In this document: positions 17,521-25,733 of the stretch, piece after piece
How positions within the stretch are numbered: the first letter of the stretch is position 1
Layout of the letters: every line of letters starts with the position of its first letter
NCBI RefSeq assembly: GCF_004912135.1
Contig: NZ_STGU01000008.1
Coordinates: forward strand, 1-64,000
From: Rhizobium rosettiformans W3
Lineage (GTDB): Bacteria; Pseudomonadota; Alphaproteobacteria; Rhizobiales; Rhizobiaceae
Direction: 5' to 3'
Length of the DNA stretch: 64,000 nucleotides
The notes under the pieces: generated by a model
Told to the model about the DNA's origin: nothing
The model's database searches: none
Seen by the model: only the letters and a program-made list of their open reading frames with translations
Made by a program: the position numbers and the translations under genes

Positions 17521-17772
17521 ATGAACGAAACCATTCGCGCGCTGCTGACCAAACTCGGTGGCCTTCCCGTAGCTGTCGATACGCTTGCTGATGATGCCGA
17601 CCTTTATGCGGCTGGCCTGTCGTCCTTCGCCTCGGTCCAGCTGATGCTGGGCCTAGAGGAAGCCTTCGATATGGAGTTCCCGGACCACCTGCTGAACCGC
17701 AAGTCTTTCGCCAGCATCGCCGCCATCGAGGCGACGGTCGCAACCATCGTCGGGGACAGAAAGGTCGCCTGA
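17521..17772 (+). CDS. Acyl carrier protein-like aminoacyl carrier protein
   Basis: The 83-aa carrier protein has the four-helix ACP pattern, with the phosphopantetheine serine in GLSSFASVQLM (the usual DSL is replaced by LSS) at about residue 35. In Bradyrhizobium and Agrobacterium, small carrier proteins next to the aaRS-like ligase found here are known to be charged with glycine or alanine instead of fatty acids. This gene sits three places upstream of such a ligase, so it is the expected acceptor. It starts at 17521 with a GGAGGG ribosome binding site, and its TGA stop shares a base with the next ATG, indicating translational coupling. It is not the housekeeping AcpP. Confidence 0.85.
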   Translation: MNETIRALLTKLGGLPVAVDTLADDADLYAAGLSSFASVQLMLGLEEAFDMEFPDHLLNRKSFASIAAIEATVATIVGDRKVA

Positions 17773-18953
17773 TGGACCTCTCCTCCACATCGACGGACAA
17801 GACACTGAAGGCACGCGCATCTCGCGTTGCAGCCGTCGCCGCGCAGCATGCCGACGATGTCGATAAGGCCGGCCGTTTCCCGAAGGAAGCGGTCGACGCC
17901 ATGAAGGCGGAACGGCTGATGGGGATCCAGATCCCTCTCGATTGCGGTGGTGAAGGTCGATCGACCTCGGAAATCGCCGAACTCTGCACCATCATGGCCC
18001 AGGGCTGCGCTGCCAGCGCAATGATCTTCGCCATGCATCAGATCAAGGTGTCGAGCTTGGTTTCCCACGGCACTGAAGCCGCCTGGCACCGCGACTTCAT
18101 GCGCCGGATCTGCGCCGAACAGCTTCTTCTTGGCTCCGCCACGACGGAAGGCGGCATCGGCGGCAACCTGCGCAATTCGATCTGCGCGATCGAGGTCGAG
18201 GGTGAGCGCTGCCGGCTGGAGAAGGACGCAACCGTCATCTCCTACGGCAAGCAGGCCGACGCGATCCTCATCACCTCTCGCGCGCACAAGGATGCGCCGC
18301 CGAGCGATCAGGTGATGACGGTGTTTCTGAAGGACCAGTACAGCCTCGAACAGACCCATGTCTGGGACACGATGGGCATGCGCGGCACCTGCTCCGATGG
18401 CTTCCTGTTCAAGGGTGAAGCGCCGGCCGAACAGATCTTGCCGAAACCCTTTGCCGAAATTGCCGCGCAGTCGATGCTCGCCAGTTCGCATCTGCTCTGG
18501 AGCGCGCTGTGGTACGGAATTGCCGTCGATGCCTTCGCAAAAGCGCAGTCCTTCGTGCGTGCCGCTGCCCGCAAGGCGCCTGGCACCCAGCCGCCGGGTC
18601 TCGTCCAGCTCGCAGAAATGTCGAGCCAGTTGCAGGTCATCCGCTCGAATATCCAGGCTGGCCTCACCTCCTACGAACAGGCCCTGAAAGATCGGGACCG
18701 TCTGTCGTCCATGGGCTTCGCCGTCGCCATGAACAACGTCAAGATCGCCTCTTCCGAGATGATCCTGCCGGTGATCAACCAGGCGCTCAGGGTCTGCGGC
18801 ATCATGGGCTACAAGAACGGCACGCCCTACAGCCTGGGACGTCACCTACGCGACGCCCATTCGGCGGAGCTGATGATTTCCAATGACCGCATCCTCGGCA
18901 ATACCGCGACGATGCTGCTCGTACACAAGCAAGAAACCGGATTGTTGGGGTAA
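17772..18953 (+). CDS. Acyl-CoA dehydrogenase-family flavoprotein of the aminoacyl-carrier-protein operon
   Basis: The 393-aa protein has the acyl-CoA dehydrogenase fold order: N-terminal helices, a middle beta domain with [13 protein letters not shown] and a C-terminal four-helix domain ending near [18 protein letters not shown]. The usual YEG catalytic-glutamate motif of beta-oxidation enzymes is not visible at the expected C-terminal position, so it belongs to a divergent subgroup. Placed between a carrier protein and an amino acid:carrier-protein ligase, it plausibly oxidises a carrier-bound amino acid, as related flavoenzymes oxidise prolyl carrier proteins in pyrrole biosynthesis. That substrate is inference. 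The gene overlaps the carrier gene by one base and precedes the ligase by 4 bases. Confidence 0.8.
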   Translation: MDLSSTSTDKTLKARASRVAAVAAQHADDVDKAGRFPKEAVDAMKAERLMGIQIPLDCGGEGRSTSEIAELCTIMAQGCAASAMIFAMHQIKVSSLVSHGTEAAWHRDFMRRICAEQLLLGSATTEGGIGGNLRNSICAIEVEGERCRLEKDATVISYGKQADAILITSRAHKDAPPSDQVMTVFLKDQYSLEQTHVWDTMGMRGTCSDGFLFKGEAPAEQILPKPFAEIAAQSMLASSHLLWSALWYGIAVDAFAKAQSFVRAAARKAPGTQPPGLVQLAEMSSQLQVIRSNIQAGLTSYEQALKDRDRLSSMGFAVAMNNVKIASSEMILPVINQALRVCGIMGYKNGTPYSLGRHLRDAHSAELMISNDRILGNTATMLLVHKQETGLLG

Positions 18954-18957
18954 AGAC

Positions 18958-19866
18958 ATGGACATGCAGGTGAGCTTTCTGGACCGCCTCTTCGACAGCG
19001 GTCTTCTGATCGACACGGGCGTCGACGGTCTCTACGGCCGCAGCGGCCAGTTCGAAGATGTCATCGCCGCCTTCGAGCGACTGATCGACAAAGTCGGCGG
19101 TGCCGACGGCGCCGAAGCGATCCGCTTCCCGCCCGGCATGAACCGCGCCTATTTCGAAAAGAGCGGCTACATGAAGAGCTTCCCGCAGCTCGCGGGCACC
19201 GTGCACTCCTTCTGCGGCAACGACCACGACCATCTGAGCCTCTTGCAGTGCATGGAAGAAGGCAAGGACTGGACGAAGGAGCAGCAAGCGACCGACATCG
19301 CTCTTACGCCGGCGGCCTGCTATCCGCTTTATCCGACCGTTGCCAAACGCGGCCCGATCTCGATGGATGGTGGCCTCTTCGACCTGCAGTCCTATTGCTT
19401 CCGCCATGAGCCCTCGAAGGACCCTGCACGTCAGCAGCTTTTCCGCATGCGCGAATATGTCTGCATGGGCACCGAGGCCCATGTCACGACCTTCCGTCAG
19501 ACCTGGATGGATCGCGGCGTCGAGATGATGAAATCCATTGGCCTCGACGTCGAGATCGATGTTGCCAACGACCCCTTCTTCGGCCGCGCCGGCCGGCTGC
19601 TTGCTAACAATCAGCGGGACCAGAACCTGAAGTTCGAACTGCTGATCCCGGTCACCTCGCAGGCCAACAAGACCGCCTGCATGAGCTTCAACTACCATCA
19701 GGACGCCTTCGGCCAGAAATGGGGTCTCTCGCTGGCCGACGGCTCCGTGGCGCACACCGCCTGCGTCGGCTTCGGCCTGGAGCGCATAGCGCTGGCGCTT
19801 TTCGCACAGCATGGTCTGGATGTTGCAGCCTGGCCGGAAGCCGTGCGCAAGACGCTCTGGGGCTGA
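18958..19866 (+). CDS. Amino acid:[carrier protein] ligase, class II seryl-tRNA-synthetase-like
   Basis: The 302-aa protein resembles only the catalytic domain of atypical SerRS and lacks a tRNA-binding arm. Motif 2 is around CFRHEPSKD to [11 protein letters not shown] and motif 3 is [13 protein letters not shown]. The cysteines in AACYPLYP and HTACVGFG and the glutamate in MREY are candidate zinc ligands. Homologues in Bradyrhizobium and Agrobacterium were shown to activate glycine or alanine and load it on the phosphopantetheine arm of a partner carrier protein instead of tRNA; the metabolic purpose is not established. The ATG at 18958 is used, and a second one follows two codons on. DUF1839 begins 7 bases after its stop. 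Confidence 0.9.
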   Translation: MDMQVSFLDRLFDSGLLIDTGVDGLYGRSGQFEDVIAAFERLIDKVGGADGAEAIRFPPGMNRAYFEKSGYMKSFPQLAGTVHSFCGNDHDHLSLLQCMEEGKDWTKEQQATDIALTPAACYPLYPTVAKRGPISMDGGLFDLQSYCFRHEPSKDPARQQLFRMREYVCMGTEAHVTTFRQTWMDRGVEMMKSIGLDVEIDVANDPFFGRAGRLLANNQRDQNLKFELLIPVTSQANKTACMSFNYHQDAFGQKWGLSLADGSVAHTACVGFGLERIALALFAQHGLDVAAWPEAVRKTLWG

Positions 19867-19873
19867 ACCCGCA

Positions 19874-20839
19874 ATGACATCAGTCTTCCCCGGTCTGGAT
19901 CCGGATGCTTATGTCCCGCACGCTCTCCACGCAAAGGAGCGCATGTGGCCGGAAACCAACTGCTATGTCGATCTCTGGATCGAGGTGCTCGCCTCGGCCG
20001 GCTGTGTGCCGGAAGCCATGCTCGGCTTCACCCTGACCCAGGACTTCGAAGGCGACCAGTTCACCTTCTTCAAGGTGCCTCTCGAAGACCTCGAACAGCT
20101 CTATGACGTCAGGGTCACCGAACTCGCGATCTTCGACACCGTCGAGGACCACGTCAGCGAGCAGATCTCCCGCGGACGCCTCTGCCTCGTGGAGATGGAC
20201 AGTTTCTTCATGCCAGACACGCAAGGCGTCGGATACCGGCAGGAGCACGGCAAAACGACGGTCGGCATCAACCGGCTCGACGTCGAAAACCGGGTCATGG
20301 ACTATTTCCACAATGGCGGCTTTTTCCGCCTCGAGGGCGACGACTTCGACGGGGTTTTCCAGCGGAACCTGCCGGAAGGCACGGTCCCCTTCCTCCCCTA
20401 TACCGAATTCGCCAAGTTCCCGGAGGCGCCGATGTCGGCAGCCCACCAGCGCGAGACGGCATCGGCGCTTCTCCGCCGGCACTACGTCCGGCGTCCGCAA
20501 GGCAATCCGATCGCAGCCTTCGCCGCGGTTTTCCCGGCACAGGTCGAGGCAATCGCCGAACGGCCCTTCGGCCATTTCCACAAATACGCCTTCAACACGT
20601 TGCGCCAGTTCGGTGCCAATTTCGAGCTTCTGGCCAGTCATCTGGCATGGCTTGATGAAGCCGCTTACGCTTCTGTCATTGCCGAGGCTCTGGCGATCAG
20701 CGAATGCGCCAAGACGGTGCAGTTCCAGCTTGCCCGGGCCGTAACCCGCAAGAAGTTCGATCCCTTGGCCACGGCACTCGATCCGACCATTGCGGCCTGG
20801 CAGCGTCTGATGGATGATCTTGGCCAACGACTGACGTAA
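19874..20839 (+). CDS. DUF1839 family protein
   Basis: The 321-aa soluble protein resembles the DUF1839 family, which I know mainly as a neighbour of the amino acid:carrier-protein ligase. It has no signal peptide or membrane segment. It is rich in aromatic and acidic residues in the first half (for example TQDFEGDQFTFFKV and NGGFFRLEGDDFDGVF) and more helical in the second half. As the remaining unassigned protein of the set, a role in receiving or transferring the carrier-bound amino acid is attractive but unproven. The start is the ATG at 19874; the frame extends back into the ligase gene only as shadow. GH2 follows after 10 bases. Confidence 0.75.
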   Translation: MTSVFPGLDPDAYVPHALHAKERMWPETNCYVDLWIEVLASAGCVPEAMLGFTLTQDFEGDQFTFFKVPLEDLEQLYDVRVTELAIFDTVEDHVSEQISRGRLCLVEMDSFFMPDTQGVGYRQEHGKTTVGINRLDVENRVMDYFHNGGFFRLEGDDFDGVFQRNLPEGTVPFLPYTEFAKFPEAPMSAAHQRETASALLRRHYVRRPQGNPIAAFAAVFPAQVEAIAERPFGHFHKYAFNTLRQFGANFELLASHLAWLDEAAYASVIAEALAISECAKTVQFQLARAVTRKKFDPLATALDPTIAAWQRLMDDLGQRLT

Positions 20840-20849
20840 GGACGCGCCT

Positions 20850-23318
20850 ATGACGGGAACGATCTATCTGGGGGCTGACATGCGTCCCCTGGAGCAGGGC
20901 TGGACCCTCATGATGTCAGAGCCCGGGCAGTATCAGGTCCCCGCGGAACTTCCCCGCAATGCGTTTAACATCAACGCATCTGTTCCCGGAACGGTCGCGG
21001 CCGCACTGACCGAAGCCGGCCTTTTCGATCCGGCCAGTCCAGCGCCCTTGCATGGGAAGGATGTCTGGTACCGGAGATCGCTCAGCGGCGAAACACCCGG
21101 TCCCGCCGTGCTGCGCTTCGAGGGTCTTGCGACCATTGCGGAAATCTTCGTCAACGGCGTCTTGCGGCACACCAGCGAGAGCATGTTCGAACCCGTGGAC
21201 CTGCCGCTCGATCTCTCGGGCGAAGACGAACTGGTCATCTGTTTCCGTGCCCTGCAACCGCATCTGGAAAAGAAGGGGCCGCGAGCACGCTGGCGCCCGC
21301 AAATGATGGACCAACAGGGCCTGCGCCTCGTGCGGACAACCCTTCTCGGGCACATGCCCGGCTGGTGCCCGGAGATCCATCCTGTCGGCCCCTTCAGACC
21401 GATATCGCTCATTCGTCCTTCACGCGATGCGATCTCCGATTTGCGCATTGGGGCCGACCTCGATGAGTTCGGCACGGGCGTTCTAACTGTGGAATTCCGC
21501 GAAGCGGCCGGCGCAGAAATGGCGATCCTCTGTTGCGGCCGTACCGCGCAGTTCGAAAGGCAGCCAGACGGCAGAATGAGAGCCCGCCTTGATCTGCCCG
21601 CCGTCGCGGCGTGGTGGCCAAGAACCCATGGCGAGCCTACGCTCCATGACGTGACGCTGGCCATCGACGGGCGCCTTCATTCCCTCGGTCTCGTCGGCTT
21701 CCGCCGCATCGAGGTGGATCATGACGAGGACGGCAAGGGCTTCGGGCTGAAGGTCAACGGTGTTCCGGTCTTCTGCCGTGGGGCCGTCTGGACCAATGCC
21801 GATATCCTGCGGCTGCCGGGCACGGCTGAAGCCTATGCACCATGGCTCGCGCTGGCGGCCGAAGCGAACATGAACATGATCCGCATCGGCGGGACCATGA
21901 CCTATGAGACCGCCGACTTCTTCCGCCTCTGCGATCGGCTCGGCATTATGGTCTGGCAGGACCTGATGTTCGCCAATTTCGACTACCCGACCTCCGATGA
22001 AGCCTTCGCGCGCAAGGCAGTGTCCGAAGTCGACATGCTTCTCGGGAGGCTTCAGGGCCATCCGTCCCTGGCCGTCGTTGCCGGCGGCAGCGAAGTCTTC
22101 CAGCAAGGGGCCATGCTCGGTCTTCCCGAGCGCATCTGGAAAGGCGAGTTCTTTACCGACGCGCTGGCACACGTGGTGAGGGACCGCCGGCCCGACGTGG
22201 CCTACGTCCCGAACTCACCCTATGGCGGCAGCATGCCCTTCGTGCCGAACGAAGGCGTTGGCCATTACTATGGCGTTGGTGCCTACCAGCGCCCGCTCGA
22301 AGACGCCCGGCGAGCCAAGGTGCGTTTCGCTGCCGAATGTCTGGCCTTCGCCCATGTCCCGCAGCAGCGAACCCTCGACGCCCACCTGCCGGTTGCTCCG
22401 GTCCACGACAGCAGGTGGAAAGCGCGTGTGCCGCGCGATCGCGGCGCCTCCTGGGATTTCGAGGATGTTCGAGACCATTATCTTGCGGAACTCTATGGCG
22501 TCGATCGGGCACGCCTGCGCCGGGAAGATCCTGCGGCCTATCTCGATCATGCCCGTGCAACGACAGCGGAAGTGGTAACGGAAACCTTTGCCGAATGGCG
22601 ACGGCATGGCTCGTCGTGTCGCGGTGCGCTGACCTGGACACTTCAGGATCTGGAGGCCGGTCCTGGATGGGGGGTGATCGATGCGACAGGCGAGCCCAAA
22701 CCGGTCTGGTACGCCTTGAAACGTGCTTTCCGTCCGCTCCAGGTCCTGTTGACGGATGAGGGCACCAACGGCCTTGATATCCACCTGATCAACGAGGGGC
22801 CGACCAGCGAGAGTGTGACACTCGAGATTGCCTGCCTGCGAGAGGGTGCGCAGCCAGTCGTCTCGGCGAGCAAGGCCTTGTCCCTCGACCTTCGTTCCAG
22901 CCATCGCATTCCGGCCACGGACCTGTTCGGGGCATTCTTCGATACGACCTATGCCTATCGCTTCGGTCCGCCGTCGCATGATGTGACGGTTGCAAGATTG
23001 CTGGATACCTACGGCGCCGTTCTCTCGGAGGCTTTCCATTTTCCACTTGGGCGTCAGCAGGCGCATTATTCGACCGGCATCGAACACGCCTTCCACCGGA
23101 TCGATGGCGTGTGGTGGCTAGACTTGAGCACCGATCGGTTCGCCCAGTCGGTCCATCTTGATCTCGAGAACTTCCGACCGGAGGATGACTGGTTTCATCT
23201 GGCACCCGGTCGCACAAAGAGGATCCGGCTGCATCCGAGAGATGGTGCCGAAAACGATCAGAAACCACGGGGCACACTACGCCATCTCTGCGCGAGCAGA
23301 AGCCATCCCCTGTCCTGA
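20850..23318 (+). CDS. Glycoside hydrolase family 2 protein, beta-mannosidase-like
   Basis: The 822-aa cytoplasmic-looking protein has the GH2 layout: an N-terminal jelly-roll (about residues 40-190), an immunoglobulin-like domain, a TIM barrel (about 290-620) containing MIRIGGTMTYE and LGIMVWQDLMF, and a C-terminal beta region. The acid/base glutamate is probably E415 in AGGSEVFQ and the nucleophile E496 in RFAAECLAF, both appropriately placed, so activity is likely. Beta-mannosidase is the closest subgroup by eye; the natural substrate may be an oligosaccharide or glycoconjugate. It is the last gene of the carrier-protein operon, starting 10 bases after DUF1839 with an AAGGA ribosome binding site. 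It ends only 6 bp from a convergent glycosyltransferase gene. Confidence 0.82.
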   Translation: MTGTIYLGADMRPLEQGWTLMMSEPGQYQVPAELPRNAFNINASVPGTVAAALTEAGLFDPASPAPLHGKDVWYRRSLSGETPGPAVLRFEGLATIAEIFVNGVLRHTSESMFEPVDLPLDLSGEDELVICFRALQPHLEKKGPRARWRPQMMDQQGLRLVRTTLLGHMPGWCPEIHPVGPFRPISLIRPSRDAISDLRIGADLDEFGTGVLTVEFREAAGAEMAILCCGRTAQFERQPDGRMRARLDLPAVAAWWPRTHGEPTLHDVTLAIDGRLHSLGLVGFRRIEVDHDEDGKGFGLKVNGVPVFCRGAVWTNADILRLPGTAEAYAPWLALAAEANMNMIRIGGTMTYETADFFRLCDRLGIMVWQDLMFANFDYPTSDEAFARKAVSEVDMLLGRLQGHPSLAVVAGGSEVFQQGAMLGLPERIWKGEFFTDALAHVVRDRRPDVAYVPNSPYGGSMPFVPNEGVGHYYGVGAYQRPLEDARRAKVRFAAECLAFAHVPQQRTLDAHLPVAPVHDSRWKARVPRDRGASWDFEDVRDHYLAELYGVDRARLRREDPAAYLDHARATTAEVVTETFAEWRRHGSSCRGALTWTLQDLEAGPGWGVIDATGEPKPVWYALKRAFRPLQVLLTDEGTNGLDIHLINEGPTSESVTLEIACLREGAQPVVSASKALSLDLRSSHRIPATDLFGAFFDTTYAYRFGPPSHDVTVARLLDTYGAVLSEAFHFPLGRQQAHYSTGIEHAFHRIDGVWWLDLSTDRFAQSVHLDLENFRPEDDWFHLAPGRTKRIRLHPRDGAENDQKPRGTLRHLCASRSHPLS

Positions 23319-23324
23319 CGATCT

Positions 23325-24446
23325 TCACACCTCAGGATCGTGAAAAAGCCGTCCGACCACTTCGTCCCAAGTGAGGATATCGGATGTGTCGATGGTCAGA
23401 TGGTCCATGACCTTGGCGCGTTCGAAGGCGGAGCGCATGGAGGCCGGATCGTCGGGATCATAGGCACAGACATTATCACGACCGGCCGCGGCAAACCGCG
23501 GCGCCACAATCGGAAGATGGCAGTAGCTGTACTGGATCATCTTCAGGCTCGACTGACTGAGATAATCGGCGCCGGCACCGGGCCGATAAGGCGCAATCCC
23601 GATATCGGCAAATTTGATGAAGGGCACGATGGTCTGAAATGACACCTCTCCATGCACCACGATGTTTCCTCGTGGCTGGGAGGGGAGAGCCTTCTTGCCG
23701 AAGAGGTGAAAGGTCCAGTCGGGGTTTGCGGTCGCGAGCGTCTCGATGAGGCTGGCATCGAACATCATGTCACCAACGCTGATCGCGTGACGCTCCCCTT
23801 CGTAAGGGCTGACCGACGCCTCGTCGAAGAGTGTCTTGCTGATGCCGTGCGGCACGAAGACCACACGGTCCTGCAAACCGAAATCGGAGCGCATAGCCTC
23901 TGCCATAATGCGGATCTGATCATAGAGTGGCAGTGTCCGCTCGAGTTCGTCGATCACACAGGGATGAACCCGAATGGTCTCCAGCCGATCTGCTGCATGG
24001 TAGATGAATTTGGCATCGGGCGCGTATTGGTGCAGATAGCGCGTCAGAAGAGGCGAAGGTCCGCTCTCGATGACGATGTGCGAGTAGTCGGGCAGACGCT
24101 CGATCACCGCCTTCGGCAGAAACTGGCCGTAGCGGCGATAAAGAGGCGCAGCCACGGCGTTCAGCAAGCCAAAACGCAGGTTGACCGGATGGAAGGGCGC
24201 GACCCAGACGAACTCCTCCAGGCGCTCATCCAGCTCGAACCACTGGTTGATCGGACGGGTGCGCGCGTGCTCGTAGCGTCCGTCCCGAATGAAACGGCTG
24301 ATCGGGCTGAGGCGGCAGATCAGGAAATCAACGGCGGCACCTTCCGCGCGGAGTTGGTCCGACATGAAGTGCAGGTCGACACGTCGCGGCGCATCGGCGA
24401 AATGATGGCCCGAGACGACAAGGATACGCTTGGAAGCAGATCTCAT
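23325..24446 (-). CDS. Glycosyltransferase, GumK-like (GT70-type)
   Basis: The 373-aa GT-B-fold protein begins KRILVVSGHHFADAPRRVDL and then HFMSDQL, a pattern like GumK, the glucuronosyltransferase of xanthan synthesis. It has a C-terminal nucleotide-sugar domain around ADIGIAPYRPGAGADYL. It probably adds a sugar (glucuronate if truly GT70) to a lipid-linked oligosaccharide at the inner membrane. The start ATG at 24446 shares its first base with the TGA stop of the upstream glycosyltransferase, with GGAGG before it, so the two are translationally coupled. The longer frame to 24512 is rejected. Assignment to GT70 is by resemblance only. Confidence 0.75.
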   Translation of the reverse strand: MRSASKRILVVSGHHFADAPRRVDLHFMSDQLRAEGAAVDFLICRLSPISRFIRDGRYEHARTRPINQWFELDERLEEFVWVAPFHPVNLRFGLLNAVAAPLYRRYGQFLPKAVIERLPDYSHIVIESGPSPLLTRYLHQYAPDAKFIYHAADRLETIRVHPCVIDELERTLPLYDQIRIMAEAMRSDFGLQDRVVFVPHGISKTLFDEASVSPYEGERHAISVGDMMFDASLIETLATANPDWTFHLFGKKALPSQPRGNIVVHGEVSFQTIVPFIKFADIGIAPYRPGAGADYLSQSSLKMIQYSYCHLPIVAPRFAAAGRDNVCAYDPDDPASMRSAFERAKVMDHLTIDTSDILTWDEVVGRLFHDPEV

Positions 24447-25630
24447 CAGGCAAACGCCTCCTGCAGGCGCGATCCGAGAACCTCGCGGTAGAGTGAAGCA
24501 TGCTGATCGCAAACGCCCGCCCAGCCATGCTGCGAAGCGCCCGCCATCATCTCCGACCGTAGCGCAGGCGAAGCAGAAAGACGCCGGAATGCCGCTTCGA
24601 TCGACGAAGCTGCCATTTCGGCCTGCGAAAAATCGGTAGTCGCCACCCCTGGATGGCGGGCAGCCAGGGCGCGGAAGGCCTCGTTCTCGTGAAGCACGGG
24701 CACCAGTCCTGCGCTCATGGCCTCGACGGCGACGAGCCCGAAGCCTTCATACTCCGATGCCGAGACAAACAAGGATGTGTTGGCGAAAATCTCGCGGACT
24801 CGGTCATTGCTCACTCCGACATGCAGGTCGATCTCCTTGCCGAGGTCTTGGGCTGCGATCGCGGCACGGAGCTCCGTTTCCGTCTGATCGGAGGGGGAAC
24901 CGATGATATCGAGATGCCAGCCGCTCGCCTGAGCCTTCAAAGCACGCATGGCGGCGACGAGCCGATCGAGCCGCTTGTTCACCGAAAACCGACCGATGGT
25001 CACCATGCGGCGAACCGGTGTTTCGCTCGCAAGCCCGGCAAATTTGCCGATATCGACGCCGTTCTCGATCAGCCGCGCCTTCTTGCCGGCGATCGGCTCG
25101 AACATCCGCAGATCCGGCTGACTGCAGCAGATGATCGCGTCATAAGCCAGAGCCGAGGCGCGGGTCGCGGTCCCGAACCAGAGCTTCTTGATCGCCGCAT
25201 GGTTCTTCGTGTGGAAGAACCCACCATGCGTTGTGGCAACCAAAGGCTTGCGGTGAAACGGGCGAGCCCAGGCGAGCGCATCGTAGAAGAAGTCGATGCC
25301 GTGCACATGCACGAGGTCGGCATCGGCGATATGACGGAAGACCTGGGGCGCCACGGGATACCGGCTGCTGCCGCGCCAGGGAATGCGGACCACCTCGACG
25401 CCGTCCATAACTTCGTGAGCCGGCAGGGCTATACCGAGCTCCCGAAACAGGCGATCGAGGGTAATGACCCTCACCTTCACGCCGCGCTCGACCAGCGAGC
25501 GGCTCAAGTTGGAGACCACATCCTCAAGACCACCCCGGCCCGGCGCATACTGGCGCACGATCTGCACGATGCGTGGGCTTCCGCCAGAGCCTGTCGAGCC
25601 GCTCGGTCGCGAGCCAGTCATGCTCCCCAT
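24446..25630 (-). CDS. Glycosyltransferase family 4 protein
   Basis: The 394-aa retaining glycosyltransferase has a Ser/Gly-rich start, then the GT4 acceptor domain with YAPGRGGLEDVV, the interdomain IENGVDIGKF and VTIGRFSVNKRLDRL, and the donor-site E-x7-E motif SEYEGFGLVAVEAM. It likely builds a cell-surface or exported polysaccharide together with the GT70-like enzyme, which is coupled to it by a stop/start overlap. The start could be the ATG at 25630 or at 25621. The GH5 gene lies 103 bases upstream on the same strand, with a small TAACGG/CCGTTA hairpin (25679-25694) between them. Confidence 0.88.
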   Translation of the reverse strand: MGSMTGSRPSGSTGSGGSPRIVQIVRQYAPGRGGLEDVVSNLSRSLVERGVKVRVITLDRLFRELGIALPAHEVMDGVEVVRIPWRGSSRYPVAPQVFRHIADADLVHVHGIDFFYDALAWARPFHRKPLVATTHGGFFHTKNHAAIKKLWFGTATRASALAYDAIICCSQPDLRMFEPIAGKKARLIENGVDIGKFAGLASETPVRRMVTIGRFSVNKRLDRLVAAMRALKAQASGWHLDIIGSPSDQTETELRAAIAAQDLGKEIDLHVGVSNDRVREIFANTSLFVSASEYEGFGLVAVEAMSAGLVPVLHENEAFRALAARHPGVATTDFSQAEMAASSIEAAFRRLSASPALRSEMMAGASQHGWAGVCDQHASLYREVLGSRLQEAFA

Positions 25631-25733
25631 GCAGCACCTTCGTCTTGGCTATATCCGGTCCATGTCATGCGCCCTGCCTAACGGAAAACCGTTAAGGTCA
25701 GGTGTGCGCAGCAGTGCCGGTCGGCTGGCGGCC

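Noticed and set aside
25677..25697. Small TAACGG-AAAA-CCGTTA hairpin between the GH5 and GT4 genes
   Set aside because: Only 6 bp of stem and no T-run, so it is too weak to call a terminator; mentioned only as context.
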